NCBI RefSeq assembly: GCF_001425665.1
Contig: NZ_LMCX01000001.1
Location: 186,001 to 250,000 of the forward strand
Length of the DNA stretch: 64,000 nucleotides
Reading direction: 5' to 3'
Origin: Yonghaparkia sp. Root332
GTDB lineage: Bacteria; Actinomycetota; Actinomycetes; Actinomycetales; Microbacteriaceae
In this document: in pieces, positions 26,353 to 37,903 of the stretch
Numbering within the stretch: the first letter of the stretch is position 1
Layout of the letters: the number at the start of each line of letters is the position of its first letter
Program-made: the position numbers and the translations under genes
Notes under the pieces: model-generated
Database searches by the model: none
What the model was told of the DNA's origin: nothing
Seen by the model: the letters and a program-made list of their open reading frames with translations, nothing else

Positions 26353-27639
26353 ATGAACCGCCCGACTCCGCGCCGCGTCGAGGGGACGTACTACGCGCTC
26401 ACGCTCGGCAGCACGCTCGCGGCGTCGTTCATCTGGGGCATCAACACGCTCTTCCTGCTCGACGCCGGGCTCACCAACCTCGAGGCGTTCGCGGCCAATG
26501 CGTTCTTCACCGCGGGCATGGTGATCTTCGAGATCCCGACCGGAGTCGTCGCCGACACGCTCGGCCGCCGCGCCTCGTACCTGCTCGGCACACTCACCCT
26601 CGCCATCACGACCTTCGCCTACTGGGTGATGTGGGTGCAGCAGGCGCCCTTCTGGGCGTGGGCGATCGTCTCGGTGCTGCTCGGTCTCGGCTTCACGTTC
26701 TTCTCCGGTGCCGTCGACGCGTGGCTCGTCGACGCCCTGGGCGCGACCGGCTACCGAGGCGCGCTCGAGACGGTCTTCGGCCGCGCGCAGGTCGTCGCGG
26801 GCGTCGCGATGCTCACGGGCTCGGTCGCGGGCGGCGTCATCGCGCAGGCGACCGACCTCGGCGTGCCGTTCCTCGTGCGCGCGGGCGTGCTCGTGGCGAT
26901 GCTCGTGATCGCGGCCGTGCTCATGCGCGACCTCGGCTTCACGCCCGCGCGCGGCGCGACGCCGATGGCCGCGGTGCGCGACGTCATGCGCTCGTCGGTG
27001 CGGCACGGGCTCGGGCGGCCGCCCATCCGCTGGCTCATGATCGCCTCGCCGTTCACGACGGGCGTCGGCATCTACGCCTTCTACGCGCTGCAGCCCTACC
27101 TGCTCGAGCTCGGCGGGGATGACGGGGCATACGCGCTCGCGGGCCTCGCGGCCGCCGTCATCTCCGGCGCCTCGATCGCGGGCGGAGCGCTCGCGCCGGT
27201 CGTCCGCCGACTGGTCCGCCGCCGCACGACCCTCCTGCTCGTGTCGGCCGCGACCTCCGCGGCGGTGCTCGTCGCGTTCTTCTTCGTCCGCGAGCTGTGG
27301 GTCGCGATCGCGCTGCTCGCGGCGTGGGGCATCGCCTCGTCGATCGGCCAGCCGGCGCAGCGCGCCTACCTCAACGACATGATCCCCTCGGCGCAGCGCG
27401 CGACCGTGCTCTCGTTCCACTCGCTCCTCGGCAGCGCGGGCGGCGTCGCCATCCAACCCGCCCTCGGCCGCGCGGCCGACGTCGGCGGCTACGGATTCTC
27501 GCTGCTGTGGGGCGGAATCATCTCGACGGTCGCGATCCCGTTCCTCGCCGCGAGCCGCGCGCAGCACGACCCCGCCGACACGGCGGTCGCGCCGGGCGAG
27601 GTCGTCGGCGACGAACCGTCGCCCCGGCCCGCCGACTGA
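26353..27639 (+). CDS. MFS transporter
   Basis: Membrane protein of 428 aa with about twelve hydrophobic segments. The TM2-TM3 loop reads [14 protein letters not shown] (near residue 62), a good match to the MFS signature, and an early acidic/polar TM1 is visible. It is divergent from the arsR-arsC fusion by 35 bp, so the ArsR operator could also affect it, but nothing in the protein links it to arsenic. The substrate is unknown. Confidence 0.85.
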   Translation: MNRPTPRRVEGTYYALTLGSTLAASFIWGINTLFLLDAGLTNLEAFAANAFFTAGMVIFEIPTGVVADTLGRRASYLLGTLTLAITTFAYWVMWVQQAPFWAWAIVSVLLGLGFTFFSGAVDAWLVDALGATGYRGALETVFGRAQVVAGVAMLTGSVAGGVIAQATDLGVPFLVRAGVLVAMLVIAAVLMRDLGFTPARGATPMAAVRDVMRSSVRHGLGRPPIRWLMIASPFTTGVGIYAFYALQPYLLELGGDDGAYALAGLAAAVISGASIAGGALAPVVRRLVRRRTTLLLVSAATSAAVLVAFFFVRELWVAIALLAAWGIASSIGQPAQRAYLNDMIPSAQRATVLSFHSLLGSAGGVAIQPALGRAADVGGYGFSLLWGGIISTVAIPFLAASRAQHDPADTAVAPGEVVGDEPSPRPAD

Positions 27640-27689
27640 GCGACGACGCGGAACCCCGGCCGGGCATCCCGCCCTGGCATGATGTGCCC

Positions 27690-29881
<2,192 letters not shown>

Positions 29882-29885
<4 letters not shown>

Positions 29886-30847
29886 CCCCGACGGATGCCC
29901 GGCCCGAGCTCGCGACCGATACGGTCGTCGCGGCCGGCGCCGTCGTGTGGAAGCTCGTCGACGGGAAGGTGCGGGTGCTGCTCGTCCACCGCACGCAGCA
30001 CAAGGACGTCACGATCCCCAAGGGGAAGGTCGACCCGGGCGAGACGCTGCCGCAGACCGCGGTGCGCGAGATCCAGGAGGAGACCGGGTTCGACGTCGAC
30101 CTCGGCGCCCCGCTGGGCTCGGTCGAGTACACGCTGCCGAACGGGCGCCCGAAGATCGTGCACTACTGGTCGGCCGAGGTCGACCCAGGCGCCGCCGAGC
30201 GGCACAGCTACGAGGCCAACGGCGAGATCCTCGCCCTCGAGTGGCTGCCGATCGCGAAGGCCGCCAAGCACCTCACCTACGAGCACGACGCCGACGTGCT
30301 CGACCGCTTCGCCGCGCAGGTCGAGGCTGGTCACGCGCGCACCTTCGCGCTCGTCGTGCTGCGCCACGGCAAGGCCATGCCGCACGAGCAGTGGGACGGC
30401 CCCGATCACACCCGGCCGCTGCTGCACCGCGGCATCGAGCAGTCGCTGTCGGTCGCCGGGGGCATCGCCGCGTACGGCCCGGAGCGACTCGTCTCGTCGA
30501 CCGCGGCCCGCTGCCTCTCGACGATCGGGCCGACCGCCGCGATCACGGGCCTCGACGTCAAGGCGTCGGCGACGCTCAGCCAGGACGCGTGGAGGGGCGA
30601 CGGCGCCCGCGTGAGCGCCGCCGTGGCCAAGCGGATCGCCAAGCGCCAGTCGGTCGTCATGTGCTCGCACGGCCCGGTCATCCCGCAGATCATCGAGGCC
30701 GCGGCATCCCTCGGCGGCGCGACGATCACGCGCGACCTGCGGCGCAGCGCCGCCCTCGGCACGGGCGAGTTCTCGGTGCTGCACTTCTCGCTCGAGAGCG
30801 AGACCCCCTGGCTCGTGGCGGTCGAGACGCACTCCTCGGGGCTCTAG
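29882..30847 (+). CDS. mutT1: NUDIX hydrolase fused to histidine-phosphatase domain (MutT1-like)
   Basis: Two-domain protein of 321 aa. Residues 14-145 are a NUDIX domain with the box [20 protein letters not shown] nearly complete; residues 160-321 are a SixA-like histidine phosphatase (LRHGKAM near 161; SHGPVIPQI near 263). Mycobacterial MutT1 has this architecture, lies next to ppk and hydrolyses 8-oxo-dGTP and dinucleoside polyphosphates. The ATG overlaps the ppk stop by 4 bp, so both are coupled. Confidence 0.93.
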
Positions 30848-30848
30848 C

Positions 30849-30881
30849 GTTCCCCGCTCGTTCACCTTCCGTTCACCGACG
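30849..30881 (+). promoter_or_regulatory. PHO box before pstSCAB
   Basis: Three direct repeats at 11-nt period: GTTCCCC (30849), GTTCACC (30860), GTTCACC (30871). The last two are perfect consensus units. The site starts just after the mutT1 stop and ends about 95 bp before pstS, a standard position for RegX3/PhoP activation. Confidence 0.85.
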
Positions 30882-30977
30882 AGGGCGACGGTGGACACCA
30901 GCGCTTCGTAGCGTCGGTCCTCGTGCGGCATCCCTCGCGCCGCGCAGAACCCGTCACCGATCCCCGAAGGGAACACA

Positions 30978-32078
30978 GTGAACATCACGCGTGCGAGCGG
31001 CTTCACCGCTCTCATCGCCGCCAGCGCCATCGTGCTGAGCGGATGCGCCGCCAACGAGACCGGCGGCGCCGCGCCGGAGGAGACCGAGGGCGCACCGTCG
31101 CTCGAGGGCACCCTCGTCGGCGCGGGCGCCTCCTCGCAGCAGTCGGCCCAGGAGGCCTGGGTCGCCGCATTCCAGGACGCCAACCCCGACGTCACCGTCG
31201 AGTACGACCCCTCGGGCTCCGGCGCCGGACGCGACACCTTCATCGCGGGCGGGTCGGCCTTCGCCGGCTCCGACCGCGCGTTCAACGACGAGGAGATCGC
31301 CGCGGGCGAGTTCGGCCGCTGCGTGCCCGAGTCGGGCATCGTGGAGATCCCCGCCTACGTGTCGCCGATCGCCGTCATCTTCAACCTCGAGGGCGTCGAC
31401 TCCCTCAACCTCGACCCGGCCACCATCGCGGGCATCTTCGCGGGCACGATCACCAACTGGAACGACGAGGCCATCGCGTCGCAGAACGAGGGCGTCGAGC
31501 TCCCCGACCTCGCGATCACGCCCGTCCACCGCGCGGATGACTCGGGCACGACCGAGAACTTCACCGGCTACCTCTTCGAGGCGGCGGGCGACGTCTGGAC
31601 CGCCGAGCCCGACGGCGTGTGGCCGTTCGAGTCCGGCGAGGCCGCTCAGGGCACCTCCGGCGTCGTCGACGCCGTCACCAACGGCACCGGCACCATCGGC
31701 TACGCCGACGCGTCGCGCGCCGGCGACCTCGGCACCGTCGCGGTGAAGGTCGGCGACGAGTACGTTCCGTTCTCGCCGGAGGCCGCTGCCGCCGTCGTCG
31801 ACGCCTCGCCGTTCGTCGAGGGCCGGACCGAGGGCGACCTCGCCATCGAGCTCGACCGCGCGACCGACGCCTCGGGCGTGTACCCGGTCGTCCTCGTGAG
31901 CTACCTCATCGGCTGCGTCGAGTACCAGGACGCCGCCGACGCCGAGCTCGTGTCGGCGTACTTCAGCTACATCATCTCGGAGGAGGGCCAGCAGGCCGCC
32001 GCCGAGGCCGCCGGTTCGGCGCCCATCTCGGACACGCTCCGTGAGCGCGCGACCGCCGCGGTCGAGCTGATCGGCTAG
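30978..32078 (+). CDS. pstS: Phosphate-binding lipoprotein PstS
   Basis: High-affinity phosphate-binding protein of 366 aa on the outer face of the membrane. Lipobox LSGC gives Cys23; the phosphate-contacting segments GAGASSQQ, GSGAGRDTFI and RADDSGTTENF are visible. The ATG at 30978 follows GAAGGGAA. It is first in pstSCAB, behind a three-unit PHO box, and followed by a large hairpin that separates its expression level from the rest. Confidence 0.96.
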   Translation: MNITRASGFTALIAASAIVLSGCAANETGGAAPEETEGAPSLEGTLVGAGASSQQSAQEAWVAAFQDANPDVTVEYDPSGSGAGRDTFIAGGSAFAGSDRAFNDEEIAAGEFGRCVPESGIVEIPAYVSPIAVIFNLEGVDSLNLDPATIAGIFAGTITNWNDEAIASQNEGVELPDLAITPVHRADDSGTTENFTGYLFEAAGDVWTAEPDGVWPFESGEAAQGTSGVVDAVTNGTGTIGYADASRAGDLGTVAVKVGDEYVPFSPEAAAAVVDASPFVEGRTEGDLAIELDRATDASGVYPVVLVSYLIGCVEYQDAADAELVSAYFSYIISEEGQQAAAEAAGSAPISDTLRERATAAVELIG

Positions 32079-32091
32079 TTCCACATCACTC

Positions 32092-32142
32092 CTGCCGGGC
32101 GCGGGCGCCTCTCGCATTGTGCGAGGCACCCGCGCCCGGCAG
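32092..32142 (+). terminator. Intercistronic hairpin between pstS and pstC
   Basis: Long inverted repeat: CTGCCGGGCGCGGG pairs with CCCGCGCCCGGCAG, extended inward by GCCTC/GAGGC with a mismatch and a small bulge. It begins 13 bp after the pstS stop. There is no T tract, so it probably acts as a partial terminator or as a 3'-end stabiliser of pstS mRNA. Confidence 0.7.
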
Positions 32143-32217
32143 ACTGTCCAGGGGAATTCCCCCGGCAGCACCATCCGCCCCCGCGTCACGCAGCGCCCCG
32201 AGCGAGGACACTCTCCG

Positions 32218-33165
32218 ATGACCGCACTGGGAACCCCGCCCAGAATCGCAGCCAAGCAGCGCCCCGGCGACCGCGTCTTCGCCGGCTCCGCCGTCCTCGC
32301 CGGATCCCTGATCCTCGCGACCCTCGCCCTCGTGGCGGCGTTCCTGGTGATCCAGAGCGTTCCCGCGGTCACCGTGCCCGCCGACCAGCTGAGCATCCTC
32401 GGCGGCGACACCTTCCTCGAGTACGTCGTCCCGCTCGTCTTCGGCACCGTCTGGGCGGCCCTGATCGCCCTCGTGCTCGCCGTGCCCGTCTCCCTCGGCA
32501 TCGCGCTCTTCATCTCGCACTACGCTCCCCGGCGGCTCGCCGAGGGGCTGGGCTACGTCATCGACCTGCTCGCCGCGGTGCCCTCCGTGGTCTTCGGCCT
32601 CTGGGGCGGCAACGTTCTCGCTCCCGCCATCCAGCCCGTCTACACCTGGCTGTGGGAGAACCTCTCCTTCATCCCGCTCTTCGCCGGACCTCCCTCGGGA
32701 ACCGGCCGGACCGTCCTCACCGCGGGCATCGTCCTCGCCGTCATGATCCTGCCGATCATCACGGCGCTCTGCCGCGAGGTCTTCCTGCAGACGCCCGTGC
32801 TGCACGAGGAGGCCGCGCTCGCGCTCGGCGCGACGCGCTGGGAGATGATCCGGATGACCGTCCTCCCCTTCGGCCGCCCCGGCATCATCTCCGCCGTCAT
32901 GCTCGGCCTCGGCCGCGCGCTCGGCGAGACGATGGCGGTCGCCATGGTGCTCTCCGCGACCGGCGTCATCACCGTGAACCTCATCAGCTCGATCAACCCC
33001 TCCACGATCGCCGCGAACATCGCGCTGTCCTTCCCCGAGGCGTACGGCGACAACGTCTCCGTGCTGATCGCGACGGGTCTCGTGCTCTTCGCCATCACCC
33101 TCGTCGTCAACGCCATCGCGCGCGTCGTCGTCAATCGCCGCAAAGACTTCTCCGGAGCCAACTGA
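32218..33165 (+). CDS. pstC: Phosphate ABC transporter permease PstC
   Basis: Inner-membrane permease of 315 aa with about six transmembrane helices and the EAA-type loop (EEAALALGATRWEMIRMTVLP near residue 200). The ATG at 32218 is chosen because the preceding in-frame codons overlap the intercistronic hairpin. Its TGA overlaps the pstA ATG by one base (TGATG), so the two permease subunits are made together. Confidence 0.95.
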   Translation: MTALGTPPRIAAKQRPGDRVFAGSAVLAGSLILATLALVAAFLVIQSVPAVTVPADQLSILGGDTFLEYVVPLVFGTVWAALIALVLAVPVSLGIALFISHYAPRRLAEGLGYVIDLLAAVPSVVFGLWGGNVLAPAIQPVYTWLWENLSFIPLFAGPPSGTGRTVLTAGIVLAVMILPIITALCREVFLQTPVLHEEAALALGATRWEMIRMTVLPFGRPGIISAVMLGLGRALGETMAVAMVLSATGVITVNLISSINPSTIAANIALSFPEAYGDNVSVLIATGLVLFAITLVVNAIARVVVNRRKDFSGAN

Positions 33166-34250
33166 TGACCGCGACCACCGCGATCCGCACCGACGAGTCC
33201 AACTCCTTCGCCTCCGGCCGACTGCCGAGAGCCGCCCCGTGGTGGGTGCTCGCCGCCTGCCTCGCCGCCTCCGCCGCCGTCTTCGCACTGCTCGGGGCGG
33301 GCGCGCCCATCGCCGAGTTCAACATCGTCGGCACCGTCTTCATCGGCATGGTCGCCTACACGATCGTCATCGTCGCGATCGCTCGACTCGTGGAAGGCCA
33401 GCGGCGGGCGACCGACCGCTTCGTCACGACACTCGTCACCCTGGCGTTCGTGATCGCGCTGCTGCCGCTCATCTCGCTCGTCTTCACCGTCATCACCAAC
33501 GGCCTGCCCCGGTTCGACCTCGAGTTCTTCACCTACTCGATGCGCAGCATCGTCGGCGAGGGAGGCGGCGCCATCCACGCGATCGTCGGCACCCTCCTCA
33601 TGACGGGCACCGCGGCTGTCATCTCGATCCCCATCGGCCTGATGGCCTCGATCTACCTCGTGGAGTACGGCCGGGGCCGCCTCGCGCGGGCGATCACGTT
33701 CTTCGTGGACGTCATGACGGGCATCCCCTCGATCGTGGCCGGTCTGTTCGCCTACGCCGTGTTCAGCGCGCTGCTCGGGCCGGGCGAGCGCCTCGGACTC
33801 GCGGGCGCGATGGCTCTCGCCGTCCTCATGATCCCCGTGGTCGTGCGGTCCTCGGAGGAGATGCTGCGGCTCGTCCCGAACGAGCTGCGCGAGGCCGCGT
33901 TCGCGCTCGGCGTGCCGAAGTGGCTCATGATCGTCAAGGTCGTCCTCCCGACCTCCATCGCCGGGATCACGACCGGCATCATGCTCTCGATCGCTCGCGT
34001 GATCGGCGAGACCGCACCGCTGCTGATCGCCGCCGGATTCACCAACAACCTCAACTACGACCTGACGGAGGGCCGCATGCAGTCGCTGCCGGTCTTCGTC
34101 TACACCTCCTACGTGGCCCAGGGCACCGACGCGCAGGCCTACCTCGATCGCGCGTGGGCCGGAGCGCTCACGCTGATCCTGATCGTCATGCTGCTCAACC
34201 TCATCGCCCGCCTCGTCGCCCGCCAGTTCGCTCCGAAGCTCGGCCGCTGA
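33165..34250 (+). CDS. pstA: Phosphate ABC transporter permease PstA
   Basis: Inner-membrane permease of 361 aa, longer than typical PstA (about 300) because of an N-terminal region with two or three additional hydrophobic segments before the conserved core. The EAA loop ([21 protein letters not shown]) lies near residue 243 and [12 protein letters not shown] follows. It begins at the ATG overlapping the pstC stop. It pairs with PstC to form the channel. Confidence 0.95.
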   Translation: MTATTAIRTDESNSFASGRLPRAAPWWVLAACLAASAAVFALLGAGAPIAEFNIVGTVFIGMVAYTIVIVAIARLVEGQRRATDRFVTTLVTLAFVIALLPLISLVFTVITNGLPRFDLEFFTYSMRSIVGEGGGAIHAIVGTLLMTGTAAVISIPIGLMASIYLVEYGRGRLARAITFFVDVMTGIPSIVAGLFAYAVFSALLGPGERLGLAGAMALAVLMIPVVVRSSEEMLRLVPNELREAAFALGVPKWLMIVKVVLPTSIAGITTGIMLSIARVIGETAPLLIAAGFTNNLNYDLTEGRMQSLPVFVYTSYVAQGTDAQAYLDRAWAGALTLILIVMLLNLIARLVARQFAPKLGR

Positions 34251-34281
34251 GCCACCCCACCGGATAGGAAGCCCTCGCACC

Positions 34282-35061
34282 GTGTCCAAGCGCATCGAAG
34301 TCAACGACCTCAACGTCTACTACGGCAAGTTCAAGGCCGTGGAGGACATCACCATGACCATCGAGCCCCGGAGCGTGACCGCCTTCATCGGCCCGTCGGG
34401 GTGCGGCAAGTCGACCTTCATCCGCACGCTCAACCGCATGCACGAGGTGATCCCCGGCGCGTACGTCGAGGGCGAGGTGCTCGTCGACGGCGACAACCTC
34501 TACGGCCCCGGCGTCGACCCCGTGCTCGTGCGCCGCCAGGTGGGCATGGTGTTCCAGCGCCCCAACCCCTTCCCGACGATGTCGATCCGCGACAACGTGC
34601 TCGCCGGCGTCACCCTCAACAACCGCCGGATCTCCAAGTCGGACGCCGACGACCTCGTCGAGAAGTCGCTCCAGGGCGCCAACCTCTGGAACGAGGTCAA
34701 GGACCGCCTCGACCGCCCCGGCTCCGGCCTCTCCGGCGGTCAGCAGCAGCGCCTCTGCATCGCGCGGGCGATCGCCGTCGAGCCCGAGGTGATCCTCATG
34801 GACGAGCCCTGCTCGGCGCTCGACCCGATCTCGACCCTCGCGATCGAGGACCTCATCGAGGAGCTCAAGCTCGAGTACACGATCGTCATCGTCACCCACA
34901 ACATGCAGCAGGCGTCGCGCGTGAGCGACCGCACGGCGTTCTTCAACATCGCCGGCACCGGCCAGCCCGGGAAGCTCATCGAGTACGACGACACCCGCGT
35001 GATCTTCTCCAACCCCAGCGTCAAGGCGACCGAGGACTACGTCTCCGGCAAGTTCGGGTAG
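34282..35061 (+). CDS. pstB: Phosphate ABC transporter ATPase PstB
   Basis: ATPase of 259 aa energising phosphate uptake. Walker [10 protein letters not shown] (residues 37-45), [11 protein letters not shown] after the Q-loop (the PstB-specific segment), signature LSGGQQQR near residue 152 and [13 protein letters not shown] start with AGGAAG about 10 bases upstream. It is the last gene of pstSCAB and is followed by a strong terminator. Confidence 0.97.
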   Translation: MSKRIEVNDLNVYYGKFKAVEDITMTIEPRSVTAFIGPSGCGKSTFIRTLNRMHEVIPGAYVEGEVLVDGDNLYGPGVDPVLVRRQVGMVFQRPNPFPTMSIRDNVLAGVTLNNRRISKSDADDLVEKSLQGANLWNEVKDRLDRPGSGLSGGQQQRLCIARAIAVEPEVILMDEPCSALDPISTLAIEDLIEELKLEYTIVIVTHNMQQASRVSDRTAFFNIAGTGQPGKLIEYDDTRVIFSNPSVKATEDYVSGKFG

Positions 35062-35079
35062 TCGGACGCCGCGCACACG

Positions 35080-35114
35080 ACGACGGGCCCGGGAGATCCT
35101 CCCGGGCCCGTCGT
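35080..35114. terminator. Bidirectional terminator between pstB and rskA
   Basis: Perfect 16-bp stem (ACGACGGGCCCGGGAG and complement) with a 3-base loop, 19 bp after the pstB stop and 23 bp after the end of the convergent anti-sigma gene. It can serve both. Confidence 0.85.
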
Positions 35115-35136
35115 GCTGCTGCGTGCGCGGTGCGGG

Positions 35137-35919
35137 CTACGCCTGCGTCGGGATCGCCACGATGGGCGTCGTCGTCGGGGCGGGGCTGCCCGTGCTCGGC
35201 TCGACGGTCACGCCGACGATCGTGCCGGCCTCGAACGCGCCGTCGAGCACCTGCACGACCTGGCCGTCGGCATCGACCGTGAAGAGGCCGGCCGGGGTCG
35301 GCTGACCGTCGGTGATGTACCAGAGGGCGTAGGCCTCGTCGTCGCTCAGCTCGGGCAGGCCCTCGAAGACCATCGCCGAGAGGCCGAGCGACTCCGAGCT
35401 CACGAGCGTCGCGCTGCCGCCGTCGGACACGGGGGCCGCCACGGTCTGCACGTCGGGCGCCGCGACGATCGCGGCGAGCTGCTGCGCCGCGTCGTCGCCG
35501 GGCTGGAAGAGGTTCGCGGAGACGACTCCCCCGAAGAACAGGGCGACGGCGGCCGCCGCCGCGACGAGGGTCGCGGAGGTGCGCGTGAACCAGCGGGCGC
35601 TCGCGCGCTGCTCGGCGGGCGAGGCGGGCCGGGCATCCGTCGCCGAGGACGCCGCGGGGGCGAGGCTCGGCACGGGTGAGAGGCCCGCGGTCGGGGCGGG
35701 CTCGACGGCCTGGGCCGGGAGCTGCGGGGTCACGGCGACCTGCGACATCAGCCGCGCCTTCAGGTCGGGCGAGGGAGACACGGGAGGCAGCGCGAGCGCG
35801 AGCTCCGTCGCGACGTCGCCGAACTCGGCGTAGTCGAACTCGGCCTCGACGTCGGTGTCGGCCGCGCCGGCGCCGAGGCGCCGCAGGTCGATCGGGTCGT
35901 GGGATTCAGAGCGGCTCAC
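35137..35919 (-). CDS. rskA: Anti-sigma-K factor RskA-like membrane protein
   Basis: Protein of 260 aa: cytoplasmic N-terminal part that should hold SigK, one transmembrane segment (about residues 113-136, ATLVAAAAAVALFFGGVV) and an extracytoplasmic C-terminal domain of the RskA family (LSDDEAYALWYITDGQPTPAGL). There is no zinc HxxxCxxC motif, which is normal for RskA. Such factors release SigK after regulated proteolysis triggered by redox state. The start overlaps the sigK stop (ATGA). Confidence 0.9.
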   Translation of the reverse strand: MSRSESHDPIDLRRLGAGAADTDVEAEFDYAEFGDVATELALALPPVSPSPDLKARLMSQVAVTPQLPAQAVEPAPTAGLSPVPSLAPAASSATDARPASPAEQRASARWFTRTSATLVAAAAAVALFFGGVVSANLFQPGDDAAQQLAAIVAAPDVQTVAAPVSDGGSATLVSSESLGLSAMVFEGLPELSDDEAYALWYITDGQPTPAGLFTVDADGQVVQVLDGAFEAGTIVGVTVEPSTGSPAPTTTPIVAIPTQA

Positions 35920-36515
35920 GATGCCACCCCCATTTCTTCGCGCAGGCGGATCATGCCATCGCGCAATCGTGTCTTGACCGTGCCGATCGGCACGCTCAGC
36001 ATCTCGGCCACCTCGCTGTGCGAGTAGCCGCCGTAGTAGGCGAGCTCGACGGCCTGTCGCTGCAGGTCGGTCAGTCGAGACAATGCCTTCTCCACTCGGT
36101 CGTGCTCCACGCGGATCTCCACGCTCTCCGAGACCGAATCGAACTCCCGGTCCAGATCGCGGATGCCCACCTTCGTATCGCGGTCACGACTCGACTGCGC
36201 GCTGCGCACGCGATCGATCGCTCGGCGATGGGCCATGGTGAGCATCCAGGTCACCGCTTTCCCCTTATTCGGATCGAACCGGGCTGCGGTTTGCCAGATC
36301 TCGAGCATCACTTCCTGAACGACCTCCTCCGACTGGGAGTGGTCCTTCAGGACGTGCCGCACGAGGCCCAGCATGCGCGAGGCGGTCAGGTCGTACAGGT
36401 CGCTGAAGGCCCGCTGGTCGCCGGTCGCCACGCGCTGCAGGAGCGCGTTCGCCGCGTCGGGGGAGGCGAGCGGGTCGCGCTCGGCCTCGGAATCGGTACT
36501 CACGAGTACCAGCAT
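35916..36515 (-). CDS. sigK: ECF RNA polymerase sigma factor SigK-like
   Basis: ECF sigma factor of 199 aa. Region 2 (AFSDLYDLTASRMLGLVRHV; then VVQEVMLEIWQTAARFDPNKG) and region 4 (LSRLTDLQRQAVELAYYGG; EVAEMLSVPIGTVKTRLRDG) are intact. The start may be ATG 36515 or GTG 36503; earlier in-frame codons are part of the upstream gap. It is cotranscribed with its anti-sigma factor. The genes just upstream (small membrane protein, helical lipoprotein, cupredoxin) are candidates for its regulon. Confidence 0.9.
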   Translation of the reverse strand: MLVLVSTDSEAERDPLASPDAANALLQRVATGDQRAFSDLYDLTASRMLGLVRHVLKDHSQSEEVVQEVMLEIWQTAARFDPNKGKAVTWMLTMAHRRAIDRVRSAQSSRDRDTKVGIRDLDREFDSVSESVEIRVEHDRVEKALSRLTDLQRQAVELAYYGGYSHSEVAEMLSVPIGTVKTRLRDGMIRLREEMGVAS

Positions 36516-36607
36516 TCCAGGTGGACGCTGATCCCGCGGCGCGCGCGCCGGTCGCGTGCGATGCGCGGCGGGCCCGCGATCGCGGCGCGGGCGGGCGGCG
36601 AGCAGGG

Positions 36608-37012
36608 TCATGACGTCGGCCGCCGGCGCAGCGCCAGGAGCGCGGTCGCGGCGAGCGCCGCGACGAGCTGGGCGACGAGGGCCGTCGTCTTGTCCGGGTA
36701 GAAGGCCGGCTCGAAGAGCAGCGGCAGTCCGATCGCGGTCAGATCGAGCGGGACGAGGGCCGTGACGATGATGAGCGCGGCCCCGCCGGCGGCGATGACG
36801 AGGGCGAGGGCATCCGCCCATCGATGCCGCGCGATGACGACCACCGCGACCGCGACGAGGTTGGCCGCGGCCTGGATGCGGAAGAGGTCGCCCTGCGTGA
36901 CGATCGTGCCCGCGATCGCGTCGAAGGGGGCGGCGAGCCGGAGGTGGATCACGGCGTTGATGACGAGGGCGACGGCGAGGAGGCCGGTGGCGATCCAGCG
37001 GAAGTAGCGCAT
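36608..37012 (-). CDS. Small four-helix membrane protein
   Basis: Hydrophobic protein of 134 aa with four predicted membrane segments and short loops; the second loop contains RIQAAANLVAVAVVVIARHR and the end is basic (ALRRRPTS). GAAGGG precedes the ATG. It resembles small uncharacterised actinobacterial membrane proteins near sigK-type genes. It lies 92 bp upstream of sigK on the same strand, and four 11-nt tandem repeats sit in its leader or promoter region. Confidence 0.7.
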   Translation of the reverse strand: MRYFRWIATGLLAVALVINAVIHLRLAAPFDAIAGTIVTQGDLFRIQAAANLVAVAVVVIARHRWADALALVIAAGGAALIIVTALVPLDLTAIGLPLLFEPAFYPDKTTALVAQLVAALAATALLALRRRPTS

Positions 37013-37039
37013 GAGCGGGCCCTTCGGTGCGGTGACGAT

Positions 37040-37083
37040 GCGGAGGTGCTGCGGAGGTGCTGCGGAGGTGCTGCGGAGGTGCG
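37040..37083. repeat. Four tandem 11-nt repeats
   Basis: GCGGAGGTGCT occurs three times without interruption, followed by a fourth copy differing only in the last base. The array ends 28 bp upstream of the membrane-protein start at 37012 and begins after the hairpin that ends the preceding gene. Eleven nucleotides is about one helical turn, so all copies face the same side of the DNA. Confidence 0.9.
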
Positions 37084-37093
37084 GAACGAGAAC

Positions 37094-37130
37094 GGCCGGT
37101 GGAGGTGCCTGGGGGCGCCCTCCACCGGCC
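37094..37130 (-). terminator. Terminator of the helical lipoprotein gene
   Basis: Perfect 12-bp stem (GGCCGGTGGAGG and complement) with a 13-base G-rich loop, 32 bp downstream of the stop at 37163. Confidence 0.7.
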
Positions 37131-37162
37131 GAGGCGGTGCAGTTACTGCAGGATCTCGATGA

Positions 37163-37843
37163 CTACTGGAGCTCGAGGTTGGTGGCGATGCCGCCGGCGA
37201 GCGCGTTCGCGGTCATCGGCATGTGGCTCGCGGCCTCCTTGAGGAGGTCGAAGTAGGCCGGGTCGTTCGCGATGTTGGCGTCGATCGCGGCGAGCAGCGA
37301 GACGGCGTGCATCTCGAGCTCGGCCTGGACGGCCTCAGCCGGCAGCTCCGGGACGACCGAGTTGATCAGCTGACCGAACGACACGGCGTAGCCGTTGAGG
37401 TCGGAGACGGCCTGGTCGACGCCGGCCTGGTCGCCCGTGGCCTTCGCGACCGTGTAGTTCACGAAGAACGGGATGTGCGAGCGCCACGAGTCGAGGAACG
37501 GCTGCTCGGCATCGGGGTAGGCGGAGCCGACGAGCGCGGCGACCTCGACCGAGTTCTCGTCGAGCGCGGCGACGGCGGCGCCGACCTGCTCGGTGGTGAG
37601 GTCTCCGCCGTCCTGCAGCGCCTGGTCGATCGCGGCACCGGCGAGGTACACGTGGTCGGCGAGCAGCGCGGTGAGCTGCGCGCGGAGGTTCGAGCCGTCG
37701 CTGTTGACGGTGTCGATCATGGGCGCCTCGGCCTCCTCGGAGGTCATGGGCTCCTCGGCGGCCTCCTCGGCGGGAGCCGAGCAGCCGGAGAGGACGAGGG
37801 CCGCGGCGAGGCCGAGGCCGGCGAATGCGATGGTCTTGCGCAT
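37163..37843 (-). CDS. Helical exported lipoprotein of unknown function
   Basis: Lipoprotein of 226 aa; lipobox LSGC gives Cys21, followed by an acidic low-complexity linker (residues 25-45). The mature domain is predicted to be all-helical, with conserved-looking aromatic/His/Met patches DHVYLAGAAI, WRSHIPFFVNYTVAKATGD and ASHMPMTANALAG. Similar domain patterns occur in uncharacterised secreted proteins of Firmicutes and actinobacteria. His, Met and Trp on the surface plus the cupredoxin gene 60 bp upstream make metal handling outside the cell a reasonable guess, no more. Downstream hairpin at 37094-37130. Confidence 0.7.
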   Translation of the reverse strand: MRKTIAFAGLGLAAALVLSGCSAPAEEAAEEPMTSEEAEAPMIDTVNSDGSNLRAQLTALLADHVYLAGAAIDQALQDGGDLTTEQVGAAVAALDENSVEVAALVGSAYPDAEQPFLDSWRSHIPFFVNYTVAKATGDQAGVDQAVSDLNGYAVSFGQLINSVVPELPAEAVQAELEMHAVSLLAAIDANIANDPAYFDLLKEAASHMPMTANALAGGIATNLELQ

Positions 37844-37903
37844 GGAGTGCTCCTTGGTTGTGTGGTGTGCGGTAGCGGAACGTGCGGTCGTGCGGCTCGC
37901 GCC

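Noticed and set aside
26353-27639. Arsenite efflux role for the MFS transporter next to arsR-arsC
   Set aside because: The protein is a generic twelve-helix MFS member unlike ArsB or Acr3; only its position suggests arsenic.
37040-37083. CRISPR array
   Set aside because: Repeats are 11 nt with no spacers and no cas genes are present.
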